DNA from: Pollutiaquabacter sp046052345
GTDB taxonomy: Bacteria > Bacteroidota > Bacteroidia > AKYH767-A > 2013-40CM-41-45
DNA length: 64,000 bases
Reading direction: 5' to 3'
Assembly: GCA_046052345.1 (NCBI GenBank)
Contig: JBJOMN010000010.1
Span: 62,001-126,000, forward strand
Shown: piece by piece, positions 52,298 through 61,231 of the stretch
Layout: every line of letters starts with the position of its first letter
How positions within the stretch are numbered: the stretch's first letter is position 1
The notes under the pieces: generated by a model
Seen by the model: only the letters and a program-made list of their open reading frames with translations
Database searches by the model: none
Told to the model about the DNA's origin: nothing
Program-made: the position numbers and the translations under genes

Positions 52298-52298
52298 C
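52273..52298. repeat. CCAACCACTAACC repeat copy in pyrD 3' end
   Basis: CCAACCACTAACC followed by the related CTCTAATCATTAAC; complement of the repeat at 49109-49129. It encodes the final residues of PyrD and its stop. Confidence 0.5.
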
Positions 52299-52303
52299 AT
52301 CCA

Positions 52304-52963
52304 TCAATCCTCCAGGTGCTTCAGCACTTTCGCCTCCAGGAAGAAGATGATTTCTTCGGCCACATTCTTCGCCTGGTCGCCCGTACGTTCCAGCTTGCGG
52401 ATCGTTGAGAGGATGTGAAGTGCGGGGGTGATGTTCGCAAAGTCTTTTTTTACAAGATCTTCGATCGTTGAATTTGCGGAATTGTTGATGTCGTCCAGCA
52501 GCTCGTCTTTCTGAAAGACTCCTCTTGCGGTTTTTGTGTCCTCGTTGACGAAGGCACGTTGCACATCTTCCATCATTTCAATGGCGGTGAGGAACATCGG
52601 ATCCAGACGGGTCGCCTCGATGACATCCGCGGAGAAAGGCGATTTAGCCTCGACCACGTAACGGGCAATACCGTCCGCGATATCTCCGATACGTTCCAGA
52701 TTGTAATTGATCTTCAAAACGGCCAGAACAAAGCGCAGGTCGATGGCCACCGGATTGAAAAGGGCGAAGATGTTCTCGCAATCCTTGTCGATCTTGAGTT
52801 CAAGGGAATTCACCCGGCGTTCATTGAAACTGACCTCTCGTGCAAGGTCCTTGTCGAAGTCGACCAGTGCGATATTCGCCTTCCGAAGCTGCGAGATCAC
52901 CAGGTCGAACATGTCGACGGCTTCGCTTTTAAGTCGCTTGAGTTCTACGTCGAGGTGGGACAT
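52304..52963 (-). CDS. phoU: phosphate transport regulator PhoU
   Basis: 219-aa all-helical protein with the two PhoU repeats: MSHLDVELKRLKSEAVDMFDLVISQLRKANIALVDFDKDLA with FNERRVNSLELKIDKDCENIFALFNPVAIDLRFVLAVLKINYNLERIGDIADGIA, and a second D..ERTGDQAKNVAEEIIFFLEAK. The E/D-R-I-G-D and E-R-T-G-D motifs are the metal/Pst contact sites. It restrains Pho signalling when phosphate is ample. ATG at 52963; a -7 element TACCTTCG (52983-52990) 19 nt upstream could give separate transcription from pstB. Confidence 0.94.
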   Translation of the reverse strand: MSHLDVELKRLKSEAVDMFDLVISQLRKANIALVDFDKDLAREVSFNERRVNSLELKIDKDCENIFALFNPVAIDLRFVLAVLKINYNLERIGDIADGIARYVVEAKSPFSADVIEATRLDPMFLTAIEMMEDVQRAFVNEDTKTARGVFQKDELLDDINNSANSTIEDLVKKDFANITPALHILSTIRKLERTGDQAKNVAEEIIFFLEAKVLKHLED

Positions 52964-52982
52964 AAGGATTTTTTTTGTGAAA

Positions 52983-52990
52983 CGAAGGTA
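52983..52990 (-). promoter_or_regulatory. -7 promoter element of phoU
   Basis: TACCTTCG on the minus strand (TAnnTTyG), 19 nt before phoU and 27 nt after the pstB stop. CTTG lies 18 nt further upstream. Would allow basal phoU expression. Confidence 0.4.
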
Positions 52991-53017
52991 ATGAAAGGTG
53001 AGCTCGGACAAGTAGCC

Positions 53018-53770
53018 TTATCCGAAACGGCCCGTTACATAGGCCTGCGTCTGTTTCTTCGATGGATTCGTGAAGATGACCGGAGTGTCATCGTATTCCA
53101 CCAGCTCTCCAAGGTAGAAGAACGCGGTCTTATCGCTCACCCTGCCTGCCTGCTGCATGTTGTGTGTGACGATGATGATCGTATACTTATCCTTCAACTC
53201 ATAGATCAGCTCTTCGATTTTAGAGGTGGAAATGGGATCGAGTGCGGATGCCGGTTCATCCATGAGCAGCACCGCCGGCTCAATGGCCAGGGCTCGCGCA
53301 ATGCAAAGTCGCTGCTGTTGTCCGCCGGACAGTTCAAAAGCCGATTTCTTCAGTTTGTCTTTCACTTCGTCCCAAAGTGCCGACTGCCGAAGGGCAGTCT
53401 CTACTCGGTCCTCGATGAACCCTCGGTCCGAAATGCCGTTCACACGCAATCCGTAGGCGACATTCTCGAAGATCGATTTCGGAAACGGGTTCGGTTTCTG
53501 GAAGACCATGCCTACGCGTTTCCGTAGCTCATCGATCCGCATCCCGCTCTTTTTGCTGTAAATGTCTTTTCCCTCCAACATCACATCGCCCTCGATGCGG
53601 ACGTTGTCAATCAGGTCGTTCATGCGATTGAAAAGACGCAGATAAGTCGATTTGCCGCACCCGGACGGACCGATCAGGGCAGTGACCGTGTTGGCAGCGA
53701 TCTCCATGGATATTCCCTTAAGTGCATGGAAGTCGCCGTAATGGAGATGTACGTTGTTCGTTTTTATCAT
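53018..53770 (-). CDS. pstB: phosphate ABC transporter ATP-binding protein PstB
   Basis: 250-aa ATPase of the high-affinity phosphate importer. Walker A GPSGCGKSTYLRLFNRMNDL (the RLFNRMNDL tail is PstB-specific), signature LSGGQQQRLCIARAL, Walker B VLLMDEPASALDPIST, switch His in IVTHNMQQAGRVSD. The gene lies 8 nt after pstA. Confidence 0.97.
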   Translation of the reverse strand: MIKTNNVHLHYGDFHALKGISMEIAANTVTALIGPSGCGKSTYLRLFNRMNDLIDNVRIEGDVMLEGKDIYSKKSGMRIDELRKRVGMVFQKPNPFPKSIFENVAYGLRVNGISDRGFIEDRVETALRQSALWDEVKDKLKKSAFELSGGQQQRLCIARALAIEPAVLLMDEPASALDPISTSKIEELIYELKDKYTIIIVTHNMQQAGRVSDKTAFFYLGELVEYDDTPVIFTNPSKKQTQAYVTGRFG

Positions 53771-53778
53771 GGTAACGG

Positions 53779-54633
53779 TCAGTTCATTTTCACGCGCTTG
53801 CTCAAGACCCGCCGGATGAGGTTCGCAATAAGATTCAGAAGGAGTACGATCAGCACCAATACCAAGGCTGTGCCGTAAGCCATGTCACGGGATGCCGTTA
53901 TGTCGGTCCCACTGGTCGAAATCACATACAAATGATACGGAAGGGCCATCACCTGGTCGAAGACGGAGGTAGGAAGCTGCGGAAGAAAATAGGCCGCAAC
54001 TGTGAATAGGATGGGCGCGGTTTCACCTGAAACACGTCCGATCGCCAGGATAAGTCCGGTCAGGATATTGGGAGCCGCAATCGGCAATACCACTTTGCGG
54101 ATGGTCTGCAGTTTGGTCGCGCCCAACGCCAAGCTTCCGTGGCGAAAGGTATTGTCGACGGCAAGCAATGCCTCTTCTGTCACCCGTATGACCACCGGTA
54201 GTGCGAGTAGCCCAAGCGTCAGTGAGCCTGCAAGTATGGAATCGCCGAAATCCAGCTTCTTGACGAACATCGCCATACCGAACAGCCCGAACACGATGGA
54301 AGGCACTCCCGCCAGGTTGCTGGTCATCAGCTTGATGAAACGTTTCAGCATGCCGTCCTTCATGTATTCGTTCATGTAGATGCCGGCAAGGACTCCAACG
54401 GGAAAGGCGAAAATCATCGAGCCTGCAACCAGACAAAGTGTACCGATGATGGCAGGATAGATTCCTCCGGCAGTCATTCCCTCTTCGGGCATTGAAGTCA
54501 GGAATTCCCAACTGATGGTCCTGATACCCCTGGATACGATGAAATAGAGGATGATGCCAAGCAGGGCGACTACGCCCCATGCAAGCAGTCGCAGTGTCCA
54601 AAAAGCGATGGTCTGTCGGAGGTGCTTGTCCAT
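53779..54633 (-). CDS. pstA: phosphate ABC transporter permease PstA
   Basis: 284-aa inner-membrane permease. Six hydrophobic segments and the permease-ATPase coupling motif EEALLAVDNTFRHGSLALGATKLQTIRKVVLPIAAPNILTG; IGRVSGETAPILFTVAAYF is a PstA hallmark. The open frame extends to 54957, but the first 108 residues are antisense-like Arg/His-rich sequence inside pstC; the ATG at 54633 is 5 nt after the pstC stop. Confidence 0.95.
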   Translation of the reverse strand: MDKHLRQTIAFWTLRLLAWGVVALLGIILYFIVSRGIRTISWEFLTSMPEEGMTAGGIYPAIIGTLCLVAGSMIFAFPVGVLAGIYMNEYMKDGMLKRFIKLMTSNLAGVPSIVFGLFGMAMFVKKLDFGDSILAGSLTLGLLALPVVIRVTEEALLAVDNTFRHGSLALGATKLQTIRKVVLPIAAPNILTGLILAIGRVSGETAPILFTVAAYFLPQLPTSVFDQVMALPYHLYVISTSGTDITASRDMAYGTALVLVLIVLLLNLIANLIRRVLSKRVKMN

Positions 54634-54638
54634 ATCGC

Positions 54639-55844
54639 TCACTTCTTGAATTTTCTTTTGGCGGAAATACGTTCCACCCACAGGTTGATTATCATCGTCA
54701 TCAGGAACAACAGGCAGCCGAGCGCGAACAAGGCCTTGTAATGGACACCGCCGGCAGGCGCCTCTCCCAATTCTGCAGCGATAGTGGCCGGAATCGTCCG
54801 CACGGGCTGCAGCAATGAGGTGGGAATGACAGCTGCATTGCCGGTCACCATCAGGACAGCCATCGTTTCTCCGATGGCCCTTCCGATACCCAATATCGCG
54901 GCGGCGGAAATGCCGGAAAGCGAGTAGGGTAGGACCACCCGGTTGATCGTCTGCCACTTGTTTGCGCCCAAGGCCAGAGAGGCCTCCCGCATGCTGCGTG
55001 GCGTGTTGCGCATCGCATCTTCTGAGATCGTGATGATCGTAGGCAATGCCATGATGGCCAACACCAAGGATCCTGCAAGCGCCGTCTCACCGACCGGCAG
55101 GTCGAAACTGTCATGGATCAGCGGCACGATGATGATGAGCCCGAAAAAGCCGTACACCACGCTGGGAATTCCCGCCAGTAACTCGACGACAGGTTTCAGC
55201 ACCTTCCGGATGCGTTCGTCGGCGATCTCAGCCATGTAAATGGCAGTAGCCAGCCCGACCGGCAAGGCGATGAGAATCGCAAAGAAAGAGACCAGCAAAG
55301 TGCCCAGCAAAAGTGGCATGACGCCTAATTGAACAGCAGGTTCGGAAGTAGGAAACCATTCCTTGCCGGCAATGAATTGCGGCAGGTTGTTCTTGTCGAC
55401 ATCGATTTCGGTTCCTTTGAAATCAGTCGCCATTTGCTTCCTGTTCAGGACGGCGATGATGTTCGGCAGACTGTCGATCAGACCGCTGAACTTTTGCGGC
55501 AGGAATTCGAATTCGGCCCCCAGATCTTCTTCAGTGAAGTAACTGCCCAGGTCGTTCACAGTGACAATCAGGATGTCCTCATCCCTTCCTCCGAGTTCTT
55601 TCCAATTGACGGTATTCTGGTCGAAGATGTTCTTGATCTGTGAAGGTGTCAGGTGCTTTACAGGATTACTCCTGTTCACCGCAATGACGGTGCCTTCCTC
55701 GACCGGAGAGGTGCTGAAAAGGGAAACACCCTCCTTGAATAAGAAAACGACAATGAGCAGTACGGTCAAGGAGGTGACCGTACCGCTCAATGTGAGGATT
55801 CCTTCAATGAAACGCTCTGTAAGATCCCGTAGGAAACGTCGCAC
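54639..55844 (-). CDS. pstC: phosphate ABC transporter permease PstC with PstS-like periplasmic insert
   Basis: 401 aa, about 80-100 longer than typical PstC. After the first membrane helix (VTSLTVLLIVVFLFKEGVSLF) comes a periplasmic insert of about 115 residues (47-165) containing NRSNPVKHLTPSQIKNIFDQNTVNWKELGG, which closely resembles a segment of the PstS encoded next door. The rest is a normal permease: PLLLGTLLVSFFAILIALPVG, EDAMRNTPRSMREASLALGANKWQTINRVVLP (EAA loop) and IGRAIGETMAVLMVTGN. The insert may dock or replace PstS function; that is inference. Confidence 0.94.
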   Translation of the reverse strand: MRRFLRDLTERFIEGILTLSGTVTSLTVLLIVVFLFKEGVSLFSTSPVEEGTVIAVNRSNPVKHLTPSQIKNIFDQNTVNWKELGGRDEDILIVTVNDLGSYFTEEDLGAEFEFLPQKFSGLIDSLPNIIAVLNRKQMATDFKGTEIDVDKNNLPQFIAGKEWFPTSEPAVQLGVMPLLLGTLLVSFFAILIALPVGLATAIYMAEIADERIRKVLKPVVELLAGIPSVVYGFFGLIIIVPLIHDSFDLPVGETALAGSLVLAIMALPTIITISEDAMRNTPRSMREASLALGANKWQTINRVVLPYSLSGISAAAILGIGRAIGETMAVLMVTGNAAVIPTSLLQPVRTIPATIAAELGEAPAGGVHYKALFALGCLLFLMTMIINLWVERISAKRKFKK

Positions 55845-55858
55845 GATCTGTTTTCAGG

Positions 55859-56683
55859 TTATTTGGAGAGCGGAATATAACCGATCTCCTCGACGGTTTT
55901 CTGGCCCTCCGGCGAAAGTACGTAATTGATAAATGGCTTTACCTGAGCTTCCTTGCTGACCGGATAATAGAAGAACAAAGGGCGTACGATCGGATACGTC
56001 TTGTCCATGGCGGTCTGCTTGGAAGCTCCGATATAGGTCTTGCCTTTGTCGTAGGAGACCTTGAGGTCCTTAACATCATTGTTCACATAGGCCATCCCGA
56101 CATAGCCGATGGCGCCTTTGGTCTGGCTGACCGACTGGATGATGGCGCCGGTAGCCGGCATGTTAAGCACGGAGCTGGCATAGTTCTTCCTGTTCATGAC
56201 GAACTCCTTGAAGAATTCGTAAGTGCCGGAGCTCGTTTCACGGGCATAGGCCACGATCACCATGTCCGCACCTCCTACATCTTTCCAGTTCTTGACCTTA
56301 CCGGTATAAATGGCTTCGATCTGCTCGCGTGTAAGCTGACTCACCTTGTTGGCAGGATGCACGATGATCGACAGGGCATCATAACAGATGGTCACTTCCT
56401 TGACGGACTTGCCAGCATCCTGAAGCTTCAGCTTCTCGTCCATTTTCAGTTTTCGCGACGACATGGCGATGTCCGTGGTGCCGTCCATGAGGGCTGCGAC
56501 GCCTACTCCGGAACCGCCGCCGACCACCGTGACCCGCTTGTTGGCATTCGCCTTCATGTACTTCTCCGCTTCCTTCTGCGCGAGCGGAAGCACGGTGTCA
56601 CTTCCCTTCAGGACAACTTTCTGTGCAAGCGAAAGATTGAGGGAGATTGCCGCTATGGCGGCCAATGCAAATGATTTTTTCAT
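55859..56683 (-). CDS. pstS: phosphate-binding protein PstS
   Basis: 274-aa periplasmic binding protein. Signal peptide MKKSFALAAIAAISLNLSLA (no lipobox). Phosphate-contact segments: KGSDTVLPLAQ, VVGGGSGVGVAALMDGTTDIAMSSRKLK, YDALSIIVHPANKVSQLTREQIEAIYTG, ARETSSGTYEFFKEFV, and QTKGAIGYVGMAYV. It is 14 nt upstream of pstC and 36 nt downstream of the porin gene, so the porin-pstSCAB-phoU run may be one operon. Confidence 0.96.
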   Translation of the reverse strand: MKKSFALAAIAAISLNLSLAQKVVLKGSDTVLPLAQKEAEKYMKANANKRVTVVGGGSGVGVAALMDGTTDIAMSSRKLKMDEKLKLQDAGKSVKEVTICYDALSIIVHPANKVSQLTREQIEAIYTGKVKNWKDVGGADMVIVAYARETSSGTYEFFKEFVMNRKNYASSVLNMPATGAIIQSVSQTKGAIGYVGMAYVNNDVKDLKVSYDKGKTYIGASKQTAMDKTYPIVRPLFFYYPVSKEAQVKPFINYVLSPEGQKTVEEIGYIPLSK

Positions 56684-56719
56684 GGTTTATTTTATAGTAG
56701 CCTTTATATGGATCACTTA

Positions 56720-58120
56720 TCAGAAGCGTACCTGGATACGCAGGGTGAACTGGTTATCTTTGATATCACGGGTGTAATTACTCAGGTTCGAGGATGTTTC
56801 GTTGGTCACGAAATCATAATAGGCCATGATACGGGTGGTTGATTCCCAACGATAGACCAGCCCTACACCCAAAGTGCTGAATTTGATGTCTCCTGCGCCG
56901 GTTTTTGTCAGTCCGTCGCCAACGGTTTTTCCGATTTCATCGCCGCTGACTTCCGTATTCGGGTCGAACCAGTCGTACTTGATGACGGTCTGCAAGGGAG
57001 TCTCCCGGATATTCTGAAGGAAGTAAAAGTAAGCACCGTTGAATTGGCGGGTATAGACGTCGGAGAGGCCTGTATAGGTCGAATTGAAACTGTTGCTGGA
57101 GGAAGAGGATCCGGGCTGGAAGCCTTGTATGTATTCCGCTCGGAAGGTGGTAAGACCGGGCCACCAGGTAAAGCTGAGCTGACCATCCATACCCAGGTAT
57201 TCACGATGGGAATAACCGCGATCGACGATCGCCAGCGTCTTCTGATCATCCTTCAGCGTAACCTTCTTGTAACCCAGGACACCGGCTGAGTCCCTTGCAG
57301 TTTCAAACGCGTTCACGGTATCGATCCGCCATCCTCCACTGTAAAAGGATGTGCCGAGACCGTACTTAACGGTTTCTTCCTTGTTGGAATGGGCGAAACT
57401 GAACCTGCCGATGAAATCCTTTTTTGAGTCGGTCTCACTTACATCTCCCAAGAGCTGGTAGACTCCGGAAGTATTACGAAGCGAGGTGACAGGGGGAGAA
57501 GAATTACCGTTGACCAGCATCAGATCCATTCGAAGTGTGTGCAACGGAGAGAACTTGTGCGGATTGATGGTCAGCATCGCGCCCAGGTCGCGTTCGTTCG
57601 GGAAAAGTATCTGTGACATCCGACCGCGCTCCGGGGTTTCACGCACACCGGAGGATTGGGGCATTTCAAAACCGAATTGACGGTTCTGCATGCCCATAGT
57701 CAGCGAGAACCATCCGAGTTTACGCTCGCTGAGCTTGACATACGCATCCATGAGCCGGACACCCCGCTCGGTGAAATCAAGCTGATACATCACTTCTCCC
57801 AGTGAAAGGCCACGGTCGTCCATCTGGGAATTGTACTGGACGCGGAGTCGTCCGCGACGGATCATGAAGCGTGCCTTGTCGCCGGGTGCGAAATTGCCAC
57901 CGTTGAAGGAACTCTGCCCGGCTGAGTCGGCCAGTTGGAACTGCGCCTGCACATAGCCGTTGATCTTGATACGCTTCAAAAGATCCAACTCCTGGCGTAT
58001 GCCGGCAACGTGGCTCGTTAGCGTATCGATCGGATTCATTTCCACATCCTGACCGAAAACAGGCGCGATGCCGGTCACGGTGAAGACCGCTAAAAATAGA
58101 AGTAACAGGTTTTTTTTCAT
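56720..58120 (-). CDS. phosphate-selective porin O/P family protein
   Basis: 466-aa outer-membrane porin. Signal peptide MKKNLLLLFLAVFTVTGIAPVFG, a short heptad-like helix (HVAGIRQELDLLKRI), then 16-strand porin sequence: INGYVQAQFQLADSAGQ, ARFMIRRGRLRVQYNSQ, YQLDFTERGVRLMDAYVKLSERKLGWFSLTMGMQNRQFGFEMPQSSGVRETPER, ending in a terminal strand KDNQFTLRIQVRF with the C-terminal Phe. The Arg-rich RRGRLRV strand is typical of OprO/OprP, which pass phosphate or polyphosphate. A Pho-box array lies directly upstream. Confidence 0.92.
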   Translation of the reverse strand: MKKNLLLLFLAVFTVTGIAPVFGQDVEMNPIDTLTSHVAGIRQELDLLKRIKINGYVQAQFQLADSAGQSSFNGGNFAPGDKARFMIRRGRLRVQYNSQMDDRGLSLGEVMYQLDFTERGVRLMDAYVKLSERKLGWFSLTMGMQNRQFGFEMPQSSGVRETPERGRMSQILFPNERDLGAMLTINPHKFSPLHTLRMDLMLVNGNSSPPVTSLRNTSGVYQLLGDVSETDSKKDFIGRFSFAHSNKEETVKYGLGTSFYSGGWRIDTVNAFETARDSAGVLGYKKVTLKDDQKTLAIVDRGYSHREYLGMDGQLSFTWWPGLTTFRAEYIQGFQPGSSSSSNSFNSTYTGLSDVYTRQFNGAYFYFLQNIRETPLQTVIKYDWFDPNTEVSGDEIGKTVGDGLTKTGAGDIKFSTLGVGLVYRWESTTRIMAYYDFVTNETSSNLSNYTRDIKDNQFTLRIQVRF

Positions 58121-58143
58121 GCCTTTTGTGGGGTGAATGGTAT

Positions 58144-58203
58144 GTTACAAAACAATCACCCCAAGGTTAAGGCATCCCCTTCCCTATATTAAGCTAATGT
58201 TAA
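58144..58203 (-). promoter_or_regulatory. Pho-box array upstream of the porin-pst genes
   Basis: On the plus strand GTTAC (58144), GTTAA (58166), ATTAA (58188) and GTTAA (58199) lie in exact 11-bp phase (distances 22, 22, 11), so on the coding strand TTAAC-type half-sites recur every turn. A TAACCTTG -7-like element sits at 58162-58169. Same motif and phase as the arrays before the TonB receptor and T9SS genes. Confidence 0.6.
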
Positions 58204-58239
58204 ATGTGAACGGTAATTGACATGGTTGTTAACAATTTC

Positions 58240-61059
58240 TCAGAATTTATAGGAAACAGAGAGGGAAATGGTGGTGCCGGTGAGCGTGTTCGAAATACGA
58301 GAATCATTCCCGGCATCGTATTTTCCGTTTCCGTTCACGTCCTGATAAAAGACTGCAGGCCGATTAAGCAGGTCATTGACGCCCAATTTGACCTCTCCCT
58401 TGTCGAAAATCCGTTTGCTGACCTGCACATCAAATATGCTTCTGGGAGCTTCAAGGATGCTGAGGTAGCCCTGATTGCCGACCTGGAAGATACGGTCACC
58501 GATCCTGTTGAATACGATATTGCATCCCACACCGCTCTTAGGATTCAGATACTGGAAGCCCGCATTCAAAACATACGGGGATTGACCTTGCATAGGCCTT
58601 TCGCCCAAGGACCTGGCATCGTTGGATACATCCACACGCGACTTCATCAGGGACAAGTTTCCGTATACCGAGAAGTTTTCCAGCTGATTCCAAGTTATCC
58701 ATCGGTCAAGGAAGTCCAGTTTCTTGCGCCATTCTGTCTCGATTCCGTAAACGGTGCCTCTTTCAGCATTCTGGAAGCTGATCCTCCTCGATCCTGCACC
58801 TGAGCTTTCAACGACAGGTTCGATAGGGTCGTTGAAGTCCTTGAAGAAGACCGATGCTGATAGCATTTCGCCGGCGGCTGGAAAGGTCTCCCAACGAAGA
58901 TCAATGTTCGTGATCTGTGAACGCCGAATATTGGAATTTCCTGCTACCGAAGTGGCGGTTACGAAATCATAGAAGGCGAAAGGAGCCAGTTCCCGGAATT
59001 CGGGGCGAGCCACGGTTCTTGATGCGGCGAAGCGAAGATTCGTATGTTCGCCAGCGGCATAGGTGTAATTCAAGGAAGGCAGGACATCCGTCACATTGGT
59101 GTTCACGTCGATTTTCTCATTGCTATAACCGTAAGAGCGTAACTCCTGGATGAAATTCTCTACTCGAAGCCCCCAGACTATCCTTGATTTTTCAGCTATG
59201 CGGTTGTCCGAAAGGATATAGCCGGCGTGGAGAAATGAAGAGGCGGTATAGTGGTCGGAGGGATTGGTGATCTCATCGATCCGGAATCCGTCCGTCCCCA
59301 TATGCTCCGGAGTAAAAAGGTTTTCCACAGGTAACTGAAGATAGGACCAGTTGAAACGGGAGGCATTGGTGACTACGTAGCCCAATACCCTTGCGTCAAA
59401 GGTCCTTTCCTTTTGCTGCTCGAAGATGCCGGTTTTGATACTGTGGTTACTGCCGGATTTTCCGAGCGGAATGGTAACAGAGGTCTCTCCGAAACGGTTT
59501 CCTTCCTCGAGCGTGGAGTAGAATTTGCCCGAATAGTTCGGAGATGCCGTTCCGAACGGCACATAGGCGTAGTAGTTGGTGTCTTCGGCGCCGGTGTTGG
59601 CGTCACGGTAGTACAGGCTGCGACGAAGATCCGGGGTAGATTGCTGAATTCTGCTGTAACCAAGATTCCAGTTGACGCGCAGTCCCTTTTCGTTGAGGGC
59701 ATGTTCACCGTTTAAAACCGAATTAAGGAAGGAATTGGAGGCGAACCACAACGCCTTGGCATCGATCTCCTGTGCGTTCTCGAGGTCGAAACCATGCCGA
59801 TGGATCACCTGGTCGTTCGAATTCACGCTGTAGAGATTACGGAAAGATATCTTCGAACGGTCACCGATCTTATAGGATGCATTGAAAAGAGCTCCCCAGA
59901 AGATGTTGTCGCGGTATTGCCGGTCGGAATATTCGAAGTTCTGTTGACCGTCGAAATCGAAGTCAGCCCGCTCGGTCTCTGAAGTCCTTTGGGAATTGGA
60001 GTAGGTGAGGGCGCCGATAAATCCGAAACGGTCCTTCCCAAGCTCCTTGGAATTACCGAAACTGAACTGGTAGTTCTGTGCCATCGGCTGAGATACTGCT
60101 TCTTCCGTTTTCCAGTCGTTCGGAAGGATTTTCGACTGATTGATTTTCTCGGCAGTGGACGCCGATTTGAGGGACTCGCTGTCCATGAATCCCTCGGGAA
60201 GTGAGCGCGTACCGTCATCAATGCCCAACCAATCCTTCTTTCCTCCTTCGTATTTTTCGTAATTCTTGAACGTGGATATCGAATTGACCGATGTACCCGC
60301 ACTGAAACTCATAAACCGCTGGTCAGGAATGTCCCGTGTATTGACTTGTAACAATCCTCCCGCGAATTCACCCGGAAGGTCCGGTGTCGCCGTCTTGACG
60401 ACTATAAGGTTATCCAACAAGTTGGCTGGAAACAAGTCGAAGGAAAAGGCCTTTCGGTCGGGCTCCGTGGATGCCAGCGGAACTCCGTTCAGCATGGCTG
60501 AATTGTAACGGTCATTCAGACCGCGGATGATGACGAACTTGCCTTCCTGTACGCTGGCACCGCTCACCCGGCGTACCACTTCACTCGTGCTTCTGTCGGG
60601 CGTGCGCTTGATGCTTTCGGCGGAAATACCATCCTGTACTGTAGCGCTTTTTTGCTGCAGTACCATCAATGCACCGATATTCTCCCTCTTCAACTCGGCG
60701 ACAATCGTCACTTCGTTCAGTTCCTGACTGCCGGATTCCATGGCTACCTCCAGGTTGGTGACTTCACCGGGACGCACCGTTACTTCCCGTATCACTTTTG
60801 ACTGATAGCCGACGTAACGGATGCTGACCGAATGACTGCCTGCCGGAATTCCCGGCAGCATAAAGTTTCCGTCAAGGTCGGTTACAGCGCCGATGGTCGT
60901 ACCTTCTATCATCACCGGTACACCGATGAGCGTTTCTCCGTTTCCCTTGTCGACTATTCTTCCGGAAAGCTTTCCCGTCTGGGTGTTCCCTTCATCGGCG
61001 ACAGCCTGGGAAATGGTCAGCATCAGACTGACAATCATGGTGCGAAATCGTATGTTCAT
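58240..61059 (-). CDS. TonB-dependent receptor of the Pho cluster
   Basis: 939-aa outer-membrane receptor. Signal peptide MNIRFRTMIVSLMLTISQAVA, a carboxypeptidase-regulatory-like domain (LSGRIVDKGNGETLIGVPVMIEGTTIGAVTDLDGNFMLPGIPAGSHSVSIRYVGY), a plug (GISAESIKRTPDRSTSEVVRRVSGASVQEGKFVIIRGLNDRYNSAMLNGVPLASTEPDRK, then FAGGLLQVNTRDIP) and a 22-strand barrel ending TTISLSVSYKF. It lacks the SusC signature and a SusD partner. Placed between a T9SS protein and a phosphate porin, and preceded by phased Pho boxes, it probably imports a phosphate-containing compound; the ligand is unknown. Confidence 0.92.
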   Translation of the reverse strand: MNIRFRTMIVSLMLTISQAVADEGNTQTGKLSGRIVDKGNGETLIGVPVMIEGTTIGAVTDLDGNFMLPGIPAGSHSVSIRYVGYQSKVIREVTVRPGEVTNLEVAMESGSQELNEVTIVAELKRENIGALMVLQQKSATVQDGISAESIKRTPDRSTSEVVRRVSGASVQEGKFVIIRGLNDRYNSAMLNGVPLASTEPDRKAFSFDLFPANLLDNLIVVKTATPDLPGEFAGGLLQVNTRDIPDQRFMSFSAGTSVNSISTFKNYEKYEGGKKDWLGIDDGTRSLPEGFMDSESLKSASTAEKINQSKILPNDWKTEEAVSQPMAQNYQFSFGNSKELGKDRFGFIGALTYSNSQRTSETERADFDFDGQQNFEYSDRQYRDNIFWGALFNASYKIGDRSKISFRNLYSVNSNDQVIHRHGFDLENAQEIDAKALWFASNSFLNSVLNGEHALNEKGLRVNWNLGYSRIQQSTPDLRRSLYYRDANTGAEDTNYYAYVPFGTASPNYSGKFYSTLEEGNRFGETSVTIPLGKSGSNHSIKTGIFEQQKERTFDARVLGYVVTNASRFNWSYLQLPVENLFTPEHMGTDGFRIDEITNPSDHYTASSFLHAGYILSDNRIAEKSRIVWGLRVENFIQELRSYGYSNEKIDVNTNVTDVLPSLNYTYAAGEHTNLRFAASRTVARPEFRELAPFAFYDFVTATSVAGNSNIRRSQITNIDLRWETFPAAGEMLSASVFFKDFNDPIEPVVESSGAGSRRISFQNAERGTVYGIETEWRKKLDFLDRWITWNQLENFSVYGNLSLMKSRVDVSNDARSLGERPMQGQSPYVLNAGFQYLNPKSGVGCNIVFNRIGDRIFQVGNQGYLSILEAPRSIFDVQVSKRIFDKGEVKLGVNDLLNRPAVFYQDVNGNGKYDAGNDSRISNTLTGTTISLSVSYKF

Positions 61060-61098
61060 GCGTGTGCGTTTAATTCAATGTCAAAGTATAATCGCTAT

Positions 61099-61136
61099 GT
61101 AAATAGACGCTTATCGGCATGTTACCTTTTGGTTAA
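61099..61136 (-). promoter_or_regulatory. Pho-box array upstream of the TonB-dependent receptor
   Basis: On the plus strand GTAAA (61099), GTTAC (61121), GTTAA (61132): distances 22 and 11, i.e. exact 11-bp phase. It is 40-77 nt upstream of the receptor ATG; a -7-like TATACTTTG (minus strand, 61082-61090) lies just downstream, so the boxes cover the -33 region. Confidence 0.6.
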
Positions 61137-61141
61137 CACCG

Positions 61142-61174
61142 AAAAAAAAGAGGAGCATTTGTGATATGCTCCTC
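61142..61174 (-). terminator. terminator of the T9SS gene
   Basis: Perfect nine-base stem GAGGAGCAT / ATGCTCCTC with seven-base loop, followed on the minus strand by eight T. It separates the T9SS gene from the TonB receptor gene, so each needs its own promoter, consistent with the Pho boxes found before both. Confidence 0.9.
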
Positions 61175-61231
61175 CAATGTGAACGATATGTAAAATGGTC
61201 CTGCCGGATAGTAATTCCGGTCCGTAAGGGG

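Noticed and set aside
54634..54957. N-terminal extension of pstA by 108 residues
   Set aside because: The extension overlaps pstC and is Arg/His-rich shadow sequence; the ATG at 54633 fits the family.
58226..58235. TTGTTAACAA palindrome as an operator
   Set aside because: Perfect 10-bp palindrome, but at the 3' end of the receptor gene region and without a second copy; could be chance in an AT-rich gap.
61179..61194. GTGAA-N6-GTAAA as a further Pho box for the TonB receptor
   Set aside because: It has the 11-bp spacing but is out of phase (58 bp) with the other boxes and sits upstream of the T9SS terminator; kept only as a shared element.
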